This document shows, one piece after another, positions 32,858 through 41,949 of a stretch of 64,000 nucleotides of DNA. The position numbers were made by a program, and so were the translations under genes. The stretch spans positions 1 to 64,000 of the forward strand of contig NZ_BBBX01000007.1 in assembly GCF_001311785.1 (NCBI RefSeq), in the 5' to 3' direction. How positions within the stretch are numbered: position 1 is the stretch's first letter; each line of letters opens with the position of its first letter. This DNA is from Lacticaseibacillus saniviri JCM 17471 = DSM 24301. GTDB lineage: Bacteria; Bacillota; Bacilli; Lactobacillales; Lactobacillaceae. The notes beneath the pieces were generated by a model. That model worked only from the letters and a program-made list of their open reading frames with translations, was not told the DNA's origin and did no database searches.

Positions 32858-33390
32858 ATGACAACGCGAAATGTGATTTTATACTTAGCAGAAAGTCTCG
32901 ATGGCTTCATCGCTGATAAGGACGGCAGCGTGAACTGGCTGCAAAAACGAACTCGAGTGCAGCGGACGCTGATTACCAACGCTTTTATCATTCCATCGAC
33001 ACGGTATTAATGGGTCGTAAAACCTACCAACAAGCACTGCGACTGGCCGGCAATTATCCTTATCAAGACAAGGACAGTTATGTCTTTTCCACCACCTTAC
33101 ATAATACCGACGATCCCAGCACCGTGGTCGCCGGCAACATCGCAGAATTCGTGCGCAAGTTGAAGGCCCAACCCGGCAAGGATATCTGGTTGGTCGGTGG
33201 TGCCGATATCTTCACTGATTTGCTTGAAGTCCAACTCATCGACAAAATCGTCATCACGATTGCACCCGTCTTGCTGGGTGAAGGCATTCCACTGGTCACC
33301 ACACAGTTGACCAACACCCCCCTCAAACTCGAAACAACCACGCAACTCGATCAATTTGTCAGCCTCACCTATTCCGTCCTACCCGCATAA
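32858..33390 (+). CDS. Dihydrofolate reductase-like (RibD C-terminal) protein (one frameshift)
   Basis: Member of the YyaP/YwjB group with the RibD reductase fold. Seen: NVILYLAESLDGFIADKDGSV at the N-terminus, VLMGRKTYQQAL and DIWLVGGADIFTDLL (NADPH-binding GG). The frame breaks at A5 32943-32947; one more A gives WLQKTNSSAADADYQRFY and about 177 aa. TTAGGAGGA precedes the ATG. Substrate not known. Confidence 0.88.
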
Positions 33391-33415
33391 AATCCTTTCA
33401 TATGATTTATCTTCC

Positions 33416-33444
33416 TTGAAAATATACTAAAACGCGTGCATACT
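33416..33444 (+). promoter_or_regulatory. sigma-A promoter of the secreted protein gene
   Basis: TTGAAA at 33416-33421, a 17-base spacer and CATACT at 33439-33444, 31 bases before the ATG. Confidence 0.6.
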
Positions 33445-33474
33445 GAGAGGGAACATTTATCAAGGAGGGGTATT

Positions 33475-34316
33475 ATGAAGAAATTATCAGGATGGCTGCT
33501 GGGTGCTGCTGCTTTAAGTCTCGGGTTGATGGCACCAACGACAGCCAACGCGGCAACCACAAAACCTGTCACCACGGTTGCTAGCATTGAAAAGCCAGCA
33601 TCAGGGATTGTCACCATCAATTATGTCAAAGGGTATGGCATCGCGCTGTGGAACAGTTACCAGGCGAATCGGCATGTGATCGCTAATCGGCATCTGATGA
33701 CCGGCACACAATGGCGCTATTCCGCAACAGCCACGGTCAATGGCCAAGTGTGGTACAAACTGGGCACAAACCAATGGATCCAAGGGCAATACGCCAAAGT
33801 GGTTCAACAACCAAGTGTCAGCTCACCAATGGGCAAGCCTGTGACAGGTGTCGCCACAATCAATTATGCCAAGGGATACGGCATTGCGGTTTGGAATAAT
33901 AACATATCATCACGGCACATTATTCCTGGCAAAAACTCATGAGTGGTACAAGTTGGCGTGTCGCCAGTGTTGCTGGCATCAACAACCAAACCTGGTATAA
34001 CCTGGGTGGCCAACAATGGATTGATGGTCGCTATGTGAATTTCAAAGCCGATCAACCTTTGACGGATGCGCAATTCACTCAGCGGGCATTGCAAGATGCT
34101 GCCAAAACTTATCACATCAAATCTGGAAATCTCATCACGATGGGAATCACAACTGATGCCTCTGGTACTCGCGAGGTGGGTGTCTACGAAGATCAACACG
34201 ATGGTCTCCACGTCGTCGGCTTCACACGCTATCGCCTCACTGCAAATAACGCCTTACTGCGTTACGATGCAACCAAGAATACTTGGGCAACGATTCAAAC
34301 CAATGTTATCCAATAA
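33475..34316 (+). CDS. Secreted KGYG/GGNQW repeat protein with C-terminal extra domain (one frameshift)
   Basis: Signal peptide MKKLSGWLLGAAALSLGLMA, cut near ANAAT. Two full repeats follow: NYVKGYGIALWNS ... WYKLGTNQWIQGQY and NYAKGYGIAVWNN ... WYNLGGQQWIDGRY, then a domain of about 80 aa (from LTDAQFTQRALQ) not found in the paralogues and not recognised. The frame breaks at A5 33931-33935; one more A restores IPGKKLMSGTSWRV. About 281 aa. AAGGAGGGG precedes the ATG. Confidence 0.8.
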
Positions 34317-34325
34317 CTACAAAAT

Positions 34326-34364
34326 AGAGCGTCTATCGAAATCTATAATTTCGGTAGACGCTCT
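34326..34364. terminator. bidirectional terminator
   Basis: AGAGCGTCTA.CGAAAT pairs with ATTTCG.TAGACGCTCT between convergent genes. Confidence 0.85.
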
Positions 34365-34370
34365 TTATTG

Positions 34371-35357
34371 TTAATGGAATAAACTGGCAACCCAGTCCAC
34401 AATCGCTTGGAAGAAACTGACAATGCTGTCCCAAATCTTTTGCAGGAAGTTGCGGTTTTCTTGGGTATCTAATTTGTTAGAAATCTTATTGAAGATATCC
34501 TTGGCACTGCTTTGAATACTGTTAGCGAGCTTACTTGCTTGATTCTTGAAGTCGCTGCTATCGAGCGCACCGGACTTTTGAATCTTAACCAGCAAGTTGA
34601 TAATCTGTGTCCGCTGATCATTTGTGATGATGTTCTTGATATTGTTTTGCGTCAACTGACTGTCCACGATGTTACCAATCTGATTTTGTGACAGGGTTTG
34701 ACTCCCATTATTGGATTGGCTGGCCATCTGTTCCTTCATCCCAGCCACCGCATTATTGAGCTGCTTATCGGAATAACCGGACTTATCCTGGTTCGCCTGC
34801 GTGATACCAGACAGTGTGTTCACTTCTTGTTGTGCCGCATTGATCTGCGAGCTATTTAAGGTTTGGCCGTTTTGCGCAAACGCGGCATAGACCCCTGCCA
34901 ACGCACCGGAACCATCAATCTTGACGGCACTGGTAATGTACAAGTTGGCGTTCGCAACGCCGGCTGTCAGGGCTGCATTACGGTACTGATCAGCGGTGAT
35001 GGTTGTGATGTTGTTGTCTCCGTTATAAGGCACGATTTTGACATTGATCCCACCGTTATCGGTTTTTTGAACCAACGCACTGGACCAAACACCAGAGTTG
35101 CTGGTGAAGTTACTTCCTGATGGATTGAGATACTTCACCAAAGTATCACCGTTCACTGTCAGTTCTTGCGGATTACTGGTACCAGCCGCTGAGTTCAGTG
35201 TGGATAATGTCCCTGATTTTTGTTCCTCTGTTAATGACGTCCCTAATGTTGCCACCGGTTGTGACCAATCCGCAGCAGCCACGTGCTGTTGCTTCATTGT
35301 TCCCAAGCCAAGCACTGTCACTGCTAAAAGGCCTAAACTCAAGAATAATTTCTTCAT
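34371..35357 (-). CDS. DUF1002 family secreted protein
   Basis: Intact 328 aa with a signal peptide (MKKLFLSLGLLAVTVLGLG). The body, with VATLGTSLTEEQKSGTL, VKIVPYNGDNNITTITADQY and ASGALAG-like VKIDGSGALAGVYAAF, matches DUF1002 (YpuA-like) proteins. The last 30 aa form a hydrophobic helix (IWDSIVSFFQAIVDWVASLF), perhaps a membrane anchor. Function unknown. Confidence 0.85.
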   Translation of the reverse strand: MKKLFLSLGLLAVTVLGLGTMKQQHVAAADWSQPVATLGTSLTEEQKSGTLSTLNSAAGTSNPQELTVNGDTLVKYLNPSGSNFTSNSGVWSSALVQKTDNGGINVKIVPYNGDNNITTITADQYRNAALTAGVANANLYITSAVKIDGSGALAGVYAAFAQNGQTLNSSQINAAQQEVNTLSGITQANQDKSGYSDKQLNNAVAGMKEQMASQSNNGSQTLSQNQIGNIVDSQLTQNNIKNIITNDQRTQIINLLVKIQKSGALDSSDFKNQASKLANSIQSSAKDIFNKISNKLDTQENRNFLQKIWDSIVSFFQAIVDWVASLFH

Positions 35358-35481
35358 GCTTATGCTCCATTCTTATATTCTATTCGAAGTATGGCTCAAT
35401 TATCGCAAAAAGGTGGTACCTGTATATCAGCACCACCAAAACTTAACGATTTCGTGAGAAGTCCAAAGATGGGACAAAAAC

Positions 35482-35590
35482 GCGCTCCAAAGGGCAAGAC
35501 ACTCCGGTTAGTTCAGCTTTGCCGAATCCACAACCCGGATTCTAGCCAAGCTTTTGCTAATCCTCGTGTCTTAACCGCCCTTTGTCGCGC
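35482..35590 (-). repeat. structured repeat module, type C (locus V)
   Basis: 109 nt on the minus strand, starting four bases after the ppx stop. GCGC-GA-CAAAGGGC pairs perfectly with GCCCTTTG-GA-GCGC; AGACA pairs with TGTCT; core GAGGATTAGC ... ACTAACCGGA; hairpin GAATCC/GGATTC. The best-formed type C module. Confidence 0.82.
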
Positions 35591-35594
35591 TCTC

Positions 35595-36530
35595 TTATTT
35601 CCTATCCTGTTCCGTTTGTGTGAGGTACTCAAACAGTGCGCCTTCACGCAGCCCATTTTGTGAGAAAGTCAGTCGATCAGAATCTAAGAAACCGAGCATC
35701 GTTACAACAGGCACCAATCCACCGACAATGATATCGGCCCGGACCTTGGAGAGGCCTGGAATGGCCTTGCGTTCCTCCAGATTGCTACCGAGAACTTGAT
35801 TAAAGATGGCATCCACCGCTGGTACACGCATGCGATAGCCGTGAATATCTTCAAAGTTCACAATCTGTTGCTTGCGCCGTTCGATTTTGGCCAATGTCCG
35901 ATTACTGCCACCCAGCGCCACAATCGGTAAATTCTGGGCTTGCCGCAACCACCAGATGCCATTGAAAATCTGGTTGACGGCCGCAATCAAATTGAAGACC
36001 TCAGTCGCCTGAATCACATCGGGATTCAAATACTGCTCAGACAAATTAACCGAACCGAACGGAATTGAGATGAGGTGACGCAGTTTGCGATTTTGAACCA
36101 GAATCAACTCGGTGGACGCACCACCGGTATCCATGATCAGTGCATTTTGCACGGGCAAGGTGTTGATGACACCCAGGTAATCGTATTCGGCTTCCTTACT
36201 GCCGGCAATCACTTCAATATCGATGCCGACTTCACGCTTCACGCGCTTCAGGAAATCCTTTTGGTTCTTGGCCTGGCGCACCGCCGCTGTGGCCACGGCC
36301 CGCAATGATAACTGTTCAAATTGATCCATGTCGGTCTTGAAGTTCTGCAAGGCGGTGATGGTACGAACCATTGCGGCTTCTTGCAAAACCTTATCGGGAC
36401 CCATGCCCTCTGACAGCCGCACCATTTCTTTGAGGCGACTGACAACATGATACGTCCCATCATCCTCAATCTGCCAAACCGTCAAGCGCGCTGAGTTACT
36501 ACCCAAGTCAATGACTGCAAAATGTGTCAT
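35595..36530 (-). CDS. ppx: Exopolyphosphatase, short Ppx/GppA form
   Basis: Intact 311 aa with the ASKHA phosphatase fold: VIDLGSNSARLTVW (phosphate loop 1), LIMDTGGASTELILV (loop 2) and VALGGSNRTL. It lacks the C-terminal HD domain of long Ppx proteins. It starts one base after the ppk stop, so it is coupled to ppk. Removes terminal phosphates from polyphosphate; pppGpp hydrolysis is possible. Confidence 0.9.
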   Translation of the reverse strand: MTHFAVIDLGSNSARLTVWQIEDDGTYHVVSRLKEMVRLSEGMGPDKVLQEAAMVRTITALQNFKTDMDQFEQLSLRAVATAAVRQAKNQKDFLKRVKREVGIDIEVIAGSKEAEYDYLGVINTLPVQNALIMDTGGASTELILVQNRKLRHLISIPFGSVNLSEQYLNPDVIQATEVFNLIAAVNQIFNGIWWLRQAQNLPIVALGGSNRTLAKIERRKQQIVNFEDIHGYRMRVPAVDAIFNQVLGSNLEERKAIPGLSKVRADIIVGGLVPVVTMLGFLDSDRLTFSQNGLREGALFEYLTQTEQDRK

Positions 36531-36531
36531 G

Positions 36532-38673
36532 CTAATCCTCCTGATCTGATTGTTCCGGTGCCTTCATGGGAATGAACCGCCGCGTGTCTTGCACCTCTTC
36601 TTCTGGTGCCGCCACTTGGTTCAGTTCATCGCCCAATTCCTTGGCATGTTTAATCAAATACGCTTGTACATCGAGTTTCTCAACACCGCGCAAATCCAAG
36701 TGTTCCCATGTGCCATCCGCTTGCAGCACGCGTGTTTTGACGTTATCCGCCCACATCAAGCCGTACAGACTCAAGATGCGTTCGCGAATATCATCCTGCA
36801 AAATTGGGAAGAGCAGTTCAACGCGACGACTGAGGTTCCGGTTCATCAAGTCCGCACTGGACAAAAAGACCAGCTCCTCGCCATCGGCATAGAAACTATA
36901 AATTCGACTGTGTTCGAGCAATCGACCAACGATGGAGTGCACCGTGATGTTTTCCGAAACGCCAGGAATGCCAACTTTAAGATTACAGATACCGCGCACA
37001 ATCAATTGAATCTCAACCCCTGCGGCTGATGCCTCGTATAATTTCTCAATCATCGCGGTATCGGACAGCGAATTCATCTTCATCTGAATTAAGGCCTTGC
37101 GACCCGCCTTGGCCGCGCGAATCTCCCCGTCGATACGATCGAACAAGAAGTCGCGGATACCCAGTGGGGCGATGACCAATTGATGGAAGTATGGTGGTTC
37201 CGAGAATCCTGACAACATGTTGAAGATGTTGCTGGCATCGATTCCCATGTCGGGATTAGCGGTGAATAGGCCCATATCGGTGTAAAAATGCGCCGTGACA
37301 TCGTTATAGTTACCCGTTGCCATGTGCATGTACCGCCGAATACCGTCTTCTTCGCGCCGCACAACCAGTGCCAACTTACTGTGGGTCTTGAGCCCAACCA
37401 GGCCGTAAATCACGTGACAGCCCGCGCGTTCGAGCTCTTGAGCCCAGTGGACATTGTTCTCTTCGTCAAACCGCGCCTTGAGTTCGACCAGCACCGTAAC
37501 CTGCTTGCCATTCGCCGCTGCTTGCTTCAAGTACTGAATAATCGGCGACTTACTGGAGACACGATACAGCGTCATTTTGAGCGCCAATACCGCGGGATCG
37601 GTGGCCGCCTGCCGAATGAATTCAATCACGGGATTGAATTTGTCATAGGGATGATGCAAGAAGAGATCGCGTTCGCGAATCATATCAAAAATAGACCGTT
37701 CACTGTATTCAGGGTCCATGTAGGCGGTGTAACTCGGGAATTGCAACTCTTCATGGCCGCTGACCTGCTTCACTAATTGATTGATAAAGGTCAAATCGAT
37801 GGGGCCTTTGATTGCATAGACATCCTCTTCATCCACGTCTAACGCCTTAATCAGGCGCTTGCGGATATGTTTGTCGGTATTGCTCTCAATTTCAAGCCGC
37901 ATGACCTTCCCACGTTGACGCTTCTTCAATTGTGATTGGATCTCTTTCATCAAGTCGGATGCATCCTCTTCGGCCACATCCATATCCATATCGCGCGTCA
38001 CTCGAAACATTGCCGTCTCTTGAATCGTCGCCCCGACGAATAATTCGCCGACATACTGGCGCACCACATCATCGAGCAACATGAACTGATTGTCGCCATC
38101 GGGCAAACGCAGCACTCGTGAATAGACGGCCGGAATCTGCACCATCGCAAACGAACGGCGCTTATCGCCTTCCTGTTCAGGCCGTGAGAGTCGCAGGGCC
38201 AGATTCAGCGAGTTGTTCGCTAAGAATGGGAATGGCCGCGTCGGGTCAACACCCATTGGCGTGAGTACGGGATACAGTTCTTGGTGGAAATAATCATCAA
38301 CAAATTGCACCTGCTTGGCCGTCAAATCCTCAAAGTGTTTGAGGTTAATGTTGAGTTCAGCGAGTTTAGGTTGCAAGGAACGACTCCATGTCGAAGCCTG
38401 CTTGTCGACCATGGTGTGTGTCGCTGCCGCAATGGCCTTGAGTTGTGTTTCTGGACTCATGCCTGCCGCATCCGGTTTGTCATAACCGACCGTCACCATT
38501 TTGCGTAATGATGCCACACGAATATTGAAGAATTCATCCAGATTGGACTGCGTAATCGCCAAAAATCTTGCGCGTTCCAATAATGGATTATTCTTATCGC
38601 GCGCTTCTTCTAACACGCGATCATTGAATGCAATCCAGCTCAATTCACGATTGGTGAAGTATTCTGGTCGCAT
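36532..38673 (-). CDS. ppk: Polyphosphate kinase 1
   Basis: Intact 713 aa PPK1, which reversibly makes polyphosphate from ATP. N-terminal FTNRELSWIAFNDRVLEEA, head domain, and two phospholipase D-like C domains: VLVELKARFDEENNVHWA, VIYGLVGLKTHSKLALV (catalytic His) and SIVGRLLEHSRIYSF. No clear ribosome binding site before the ATG; it starts 16 bases after the stop of the long ppx gene, so coupling is likely. Confidence 0.96.
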   Translation of the reverse strand: MRPEYFTNRELSWIAFNDRVLEEARDKNNPLLERARFLAITQSNLDEFFNIRVASLRKMVTVGYDKPDAAGMSPETQLKAIAAATHTMVDKQASTWSRSLQPKLAELNINLKHFEDLTAKQVQFVDDYFHQELYPVLTPMGVDPTRPFPFLANNSLNLALRLSRPEQEGDKRRSFAMVQIPAVYSRVLRLPDGDNQFMLLDDVVRQYVGELFVGATIQETAMFRVTRDMDMDVAEEDASDLMKEIQSQLKKRQRGKVMRLEIESNTDKHIRKRLIKALDVDEEDVYAIKGPIDLTFINQLVKQVSGHEELQFPSYTAYMDPEYSERSIFDMIRERDLFLHHPYDKFNPVIEFIRQAATDPAVLALKMTLYRVSSKSPIIQYLKQAAANGKQVTVLVELKARFDEENNVHWAQELERAGCHVIYGLVGLKTHSKLALVVRREEDGIRRYMHMATGNYNDVTAHFYTDMGLFTANPDMGIDASNIFNMLSGFSEPPYFHQLVIAPLGIRDFLFDRIDGEIRAAKAGRKALIQMKMNSLSDTAMIEKLYEASAAGVEIQLIVRGICNLKVGIPGVSENITVHSIVGRLLEHSRIYSFYADGEELVFLSSADLMNRNLSRRVELLFPILQDDIRERILSLYGLMWADNVKTRVLQADGTWEHLDLRGVEKLDVQAYLIKHAKELGDELNQVAAPEEEVQDTRRFIPMKAPEQSDQED

Positions 38674-38689
38674 AATTGATTCGATTTCA

Positions 38690-40219
38690 TTAGCGAGTGT
38701 TCCTCCGTTTCAATTCAATCTCACGTCCAAAGACCTGCGTGAAAAATTGTCCCTTGAGCGCCAGCGTCCAGCGCTCCAATTCGATATCATCATTGGCACG
38801 TGCCGATAACACAACCGTATCGGGCCGCAGTGAGACACTGAGTTCTTGAATCTTCTGTTGTCGGGATGCATCCAAGCTGTCAGCAACCCGCAACAGGGCG
38901 GATAATTTCGCAATCCGCAGCCGGTCCACTGCATTGACCTCGGGCAGATTCGCCAGGTCCGTCTGTGGCGTATCACTACTGTGGAAGTGCGCAATCGTGC
39001 CGACCATTTGATGCTCAGTGGCCGTTAAGCCGATGATTTCAGAAGCCGCAATCAGATAATCCGAGTGCGCATAGTGCAGATGGGTATCGATATAGCTACC
39101 GATATCATTCACTGTGGCGGCGACTTGTAACAAGAGCCGATCACGTTTGCTCATTCCATGCATCTTTTTCAACCGGTCAAACAGTGTCAGTGCAAAATCA
39201 ACCGTTGTCGCCATGTGTTTTTGATCGACCTGATACCGTGATGCCAGGTTTTGCGCGCTGGTAATAATCTCTTCATTGGGATCAAAACTGACCGCCTTGT
39301 AGCCTTGCACCAAAGAGGCATTGATTTCAACGCCATCGAGCAACTTGAGATTGGAGACAAAAATCGTCTGACTGTGTAAGGTCTGCACCAGGCGATTGAT
39401 CAACAGCACGATGGGTAAGACCTGCGACACTTGATTGAGTGGCAAGTCGTATTGTTCCATCAAGAACTGATCACTGGCATGAATCACTTGGTCATAGAGC
39501 GTTTCAAACCGCTCACGGGTTGCCGCGACCGCATTTTGACCCGTTGGAATCAGGGTTTCAAGCACGGACAGACTACTCCCCATCAGAATCATGTTGGTGT
39601 AAGTCACATCGTCTGGTAGCAGCCGCATGAAATCAATGAGGCGACTATCGATAAAGTCGCGCAGGATTTCAACATAATTAGGTTCGGTGCGCTGCACATC
39701 GCGCATCACCTCATAGACCCGCAATGGGCCCAAACTAAAATTACGCGAAAATCCAAACTCACCATTGGCAAATGTTGTGAGTTCAACGGATCCAGAACTC
39801 ACATCGATCAAAACCGTGCCCGTCTGCGTGACCGCTTCAAAATTAGGAAAACGCGCCATCACCGCTTGATTGCGGTAGAACGCCTCTTCAGATAAGGATA
39901 AGTGACTCACTTGCCACCCGGTGCGATTGAGCAATTGGTCTCGCACAAATTCTGCGTTGGGCGCCTCAAACACACTATGGCTGCCGACAACGTGAATCGT
40001 TTCGACACCATAGTCCGTGAACAATTGTTGAATGGCGAGCAATGCGGACACAATGGTATCAACGGTTTCAGGCGAGATCACTTCATTAACAAACACATCT
40101 TCCCCTAAACCGATGGGATATTTACCCCGCTCAATTTCTGTTAACGTTCGTAAATTGGTAATACTAAAAAAGACATTTTGAGCCCCGATGACTACAAATC
40201 CCTGTGTTGCTTTTGCCAT
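38690..40219 (-). CDS. ppx: Exopolyphosphatase, long Ppx/GppA form with HD-like domain
   Basis: Intact, 509 aa. The N-terminal ASKHA part (VVIGAQNVFFSITNL, VLIDVSSGSVELTTF) is followed by a C-terminal HD-type domain (VNDIGSYIDTHLHYAHSDYLI). The first loop is less typical than in the short form. The ATG at 40219 follows AGAGGTG and is used instead of the GTG nine bases upstream. First gene of the ppx-ppk-ppx operon. Confidence 0.9.
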   Translation of the reverse strand: MAKATQGFVVIGAQNVFFSITNLRTLTEIERGKYPIGLGEDVFVNEVISPETVDTIVSALLAIQQLFTDYGVETIHVVGSHSVFEAPNAEFVRDQLLNRTGWQVSHLSLSEEAFYRNQAVMARFPNFEAVTQTGTVLIDVSSGSVELTTFANGEFGFSRNFSLGPLRVYEVMRDVQRTEPNYVEILRDFIDSRLIDFMRLLPDDVTYTNMILMGSSLSVLETLIPTGQNAVAATRERFETLYDQVIHASDQFLMEQYDLPLNQVSQVLPIVLLINRLVQTLHSQTIFVSNLKLLDGVEINASLVQGYKAVSFDPNEEIITSAQNLASRYQVDQKHMATTVDFALTLFDRLKKMHGMSKRDRLLLQVAATVNDIGSYIDTHLHYAHSDYLIAASEIIGLTATEHQMVGTIAHFHSSDTPQTDLANLPEVNAVDRLRIAKLSALLRVADSLDASRQQKIQELSVSLRPDTVVLSARANDDIELERWTLALKGQFFTQVFGREIELKRRNTR

Positions 40220-40311
40220 CCCCAACACCTCTGCTTTACTTCAATTACTTCAATCATAGCACGCAAGCCAGAATGTGGGTATCGATAGCATTGGCCTCTC
40301 ACTGAAAATAT

Positions 40312-40325
40312 GGAAATCGTTTTCA
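40312..40325. promoter_or_regulatory. cre-like site upstream of aldo/keto reductase
   Basis: GGAAATCGTTTTCA fits TGWNANCGNTNWCA except at the first base and lies 65 bases before the ATG. Confidence 0.55.
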
Positions 40326-40389
40326 AACACAACCTCAATGTGCTATGCTCGAGGTGTTAATCGGCTCAGAATTAAAGGAGGAATTTCGA

Positions 40390-41307
40390 ATGCGAATGCT
40401 CGATTTAGGCGGTTCAGGACTGATTAGTTCCGAAATCGCATTAGGCGTGATGCGAATCACGAAGCTCGACCATCAGGGTGCCGTCAAATTATTGGAAAGT
40501 GCCCACAACGCGGGCGTCAATTTCTTTGATAACGCAGATATTTATGATGGCGGACATGCAGAAGAAGTCTTTGGTGCGGCCTTAAAAGATGCCAGTTTTG
40601 ACCGTAGCGATGTGCTGGTCCAAACCAAGGTGGGGATTGTGGATCACCGCTATGATTTCTCCAAGCAACACATCTTGGAGGCTGTGGACGCGAGTCTGGC
40701 ACGCTTAGGTACTGACTATGTGGACAGCTTATTGCTGCATCGTCCCGATCCACTGATGGAACCCGATGACATTGCCGAAGCTTTCTTGCAATTGCAAAAT
40801 AGCGGCAAAGTCCGTCAGTTTGGGGTCTCTAATTTCAATCCAATGCAAGTCGAATTATTGCAACAAGCTGTCCCACAGCGGCTGATTGCAAACCAATTAC
40901 AACTTTCCATCATGCATACTGGGATGATCGACTTTGGGTTACACACCAATATGTCCGATCCACGTTCAGTGAACCATGATGGTGGCATTCTCGAATACAG
41001 TCGCATGGCTGGCATGGCCATTCAGGCTTGGAGCCCTTATCAATACGGCTTCTTTGAAGGTGTCTTCATCGACAATCCAAAGTTCCCAGAGCTCAACAAG
41101 TTGCTGCATGAACTGGCAGACAAGTACAACACCAATGTGAACGCCATCGCCTCTGCTTGGATTCTGCGGATTCCTGGTGACATTCAAGTCATCGCGGGAA
41201 CCACCAACGCCGACCGAATCGCCCAAATCGCTGAAGCGGACCAAGCACCGCTCACCGCGCAGGAATGGTATGATGTCTACTTCGCGGCAGGCAACGATTT
41301 ACCATAA
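40390..41307 (+). CDS. Aldo/keto reductase, YdhF-like
   Basis: Intact 305 aa NAD(P)H-dependent oxidoreductase. Catalytic tetrad visible in FFDNADIYDGG (Asp, Tyr), VLVQTKVGI (Lys) and SLLLHRPDPL (His); cofactor region VIAGTTNADRI. The ATG at 40390 follows AAAGGAGG. Substrate unknown. A truncated repeat module begins seven bases after the stop. Confidence 0.9.
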   Translation: MRMLDLGGSGLISSEIALGVMRITKLDHQGAVKLLESAHNAGVNFFDNADIYDGGHAEEVFGAALKDASFDRSDVLVQTKVGIVDHRYDFSKQHILEAVDASLARLGTDYVDSLLLHRPDPLMEPDDIAEAFLQLQNSGKVRQFGVSNFNPMQVELLQQAVPQRLIANQLQLSIMHTGMIDFGLHTNMSDPRSVNHDGGILEYSRMAGMAIQAWSPYQYGFFEGVFIDNPKFPELNKLLHELADKYNTNVNAIASAWILRIPGDIQVIAGTTNADRIAQIAEADQAPLTAQEWYDVYFAAGNDLP

Positions 41308-41310
41308 AGA

Positions 41311-41340
41311 AGAGCGTGAACCCACGCATTTGGCTGTAAA
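41311..41340 (+). repeat. truncated type A module (locus VI)
   Basis: AGAGCGTGAACCCACGC and TTTGGCTGT match the 5' part of type A modules; the rest is missing and a terminator follows. Confidence 0.55.
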
Positions 41341-41347
41341 ACAATAC

Positions 41348-41401
41348 AAAAAATAGGCAGTGCCACACACCCCATGCGGGTGATGTCGCACTGCCTATTT
41401 T
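41348..41401. terminator. bidirectional terminator
   Basis: AAATAGGCAGTGC pairs with GCACTGCCTATTT between convergent genes. Confidence 0.85.
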
Positions 41402-41412
41402 GGTGCTGCTTA

Positions 41413-41949
41413 TTAATTGTTTGTTGCTCCTAATTTCACGTAGACAATCATGTCTCGTGGTTGGCCGTGTTCCCAGAGATAGTGTTTTAAAACGGCCTCT
41501 TGCTCAAAGCCACGGCGCTTGGCCACAGCTTGACTCGGTTCGTTCTCGGTATCCACAAAAATGGCGAGTCGGTCGATGTGATATTCCTCAAAAGCAATCT
41601 GTTCGACACTTGCCAACGCCTTGGTCATCACGCCACGACCCTGAAACGCACTTGCCAGCCAGTAACCCACTTCGGCCCGGCGGTTTGTGGCGTCAATCGC
41701 GTGCAGATCAATCATGCCCGCAACCTGCTGATCAACCACAATGACGGCGCCCCAGAGTTCATACCGCGCCATTTTTTCGCGGAAGGATTGAATAAACTCA
41801 CTTTCATCTTGCACAGACATATTTTCTGCCCACGGCAACCATTGTGCCAAGGCACTGCGGTCAGCTTCAACTAACGCGTATAGCGCGGTCGCATCCGCCA
41901 CATCTAGCATTCGGAGTTCAATGTGTGCATCAATTCTTTGGCTAAACAT
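41413..41949 (-). CDS. GNAT acetyltransferase, RimJ/RimL-like
   Basis: Intact 178 aa. Features are ELRMLDVADATALY, EVGYWLASAFQGRGVMTKAL (acetyl-CoA-binding loop, QGRGVMT) and VDTENEPSQAVAKRRGFEQE. Probably modifies a protein N-terminus or small molecule. The ATG immediately follows the stop of the MATE gene. Confidence 0.9.
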   Translation of the reverse strand: MFSQRIDAHIELRMLDVADATALYALVEADRSALAQWLPWAENMSVQDESEFIQSFREKMARYELWGAVIVVDQQVAGMIDLHAIDATNRRAEVGYWLASAFQGRGVMTKALASVEQIAFEEYHIDRLAIFVDTENEPSQAVAKRRGFEQEAVLKHYLWEHGQPRDMIVYVKLGATNN

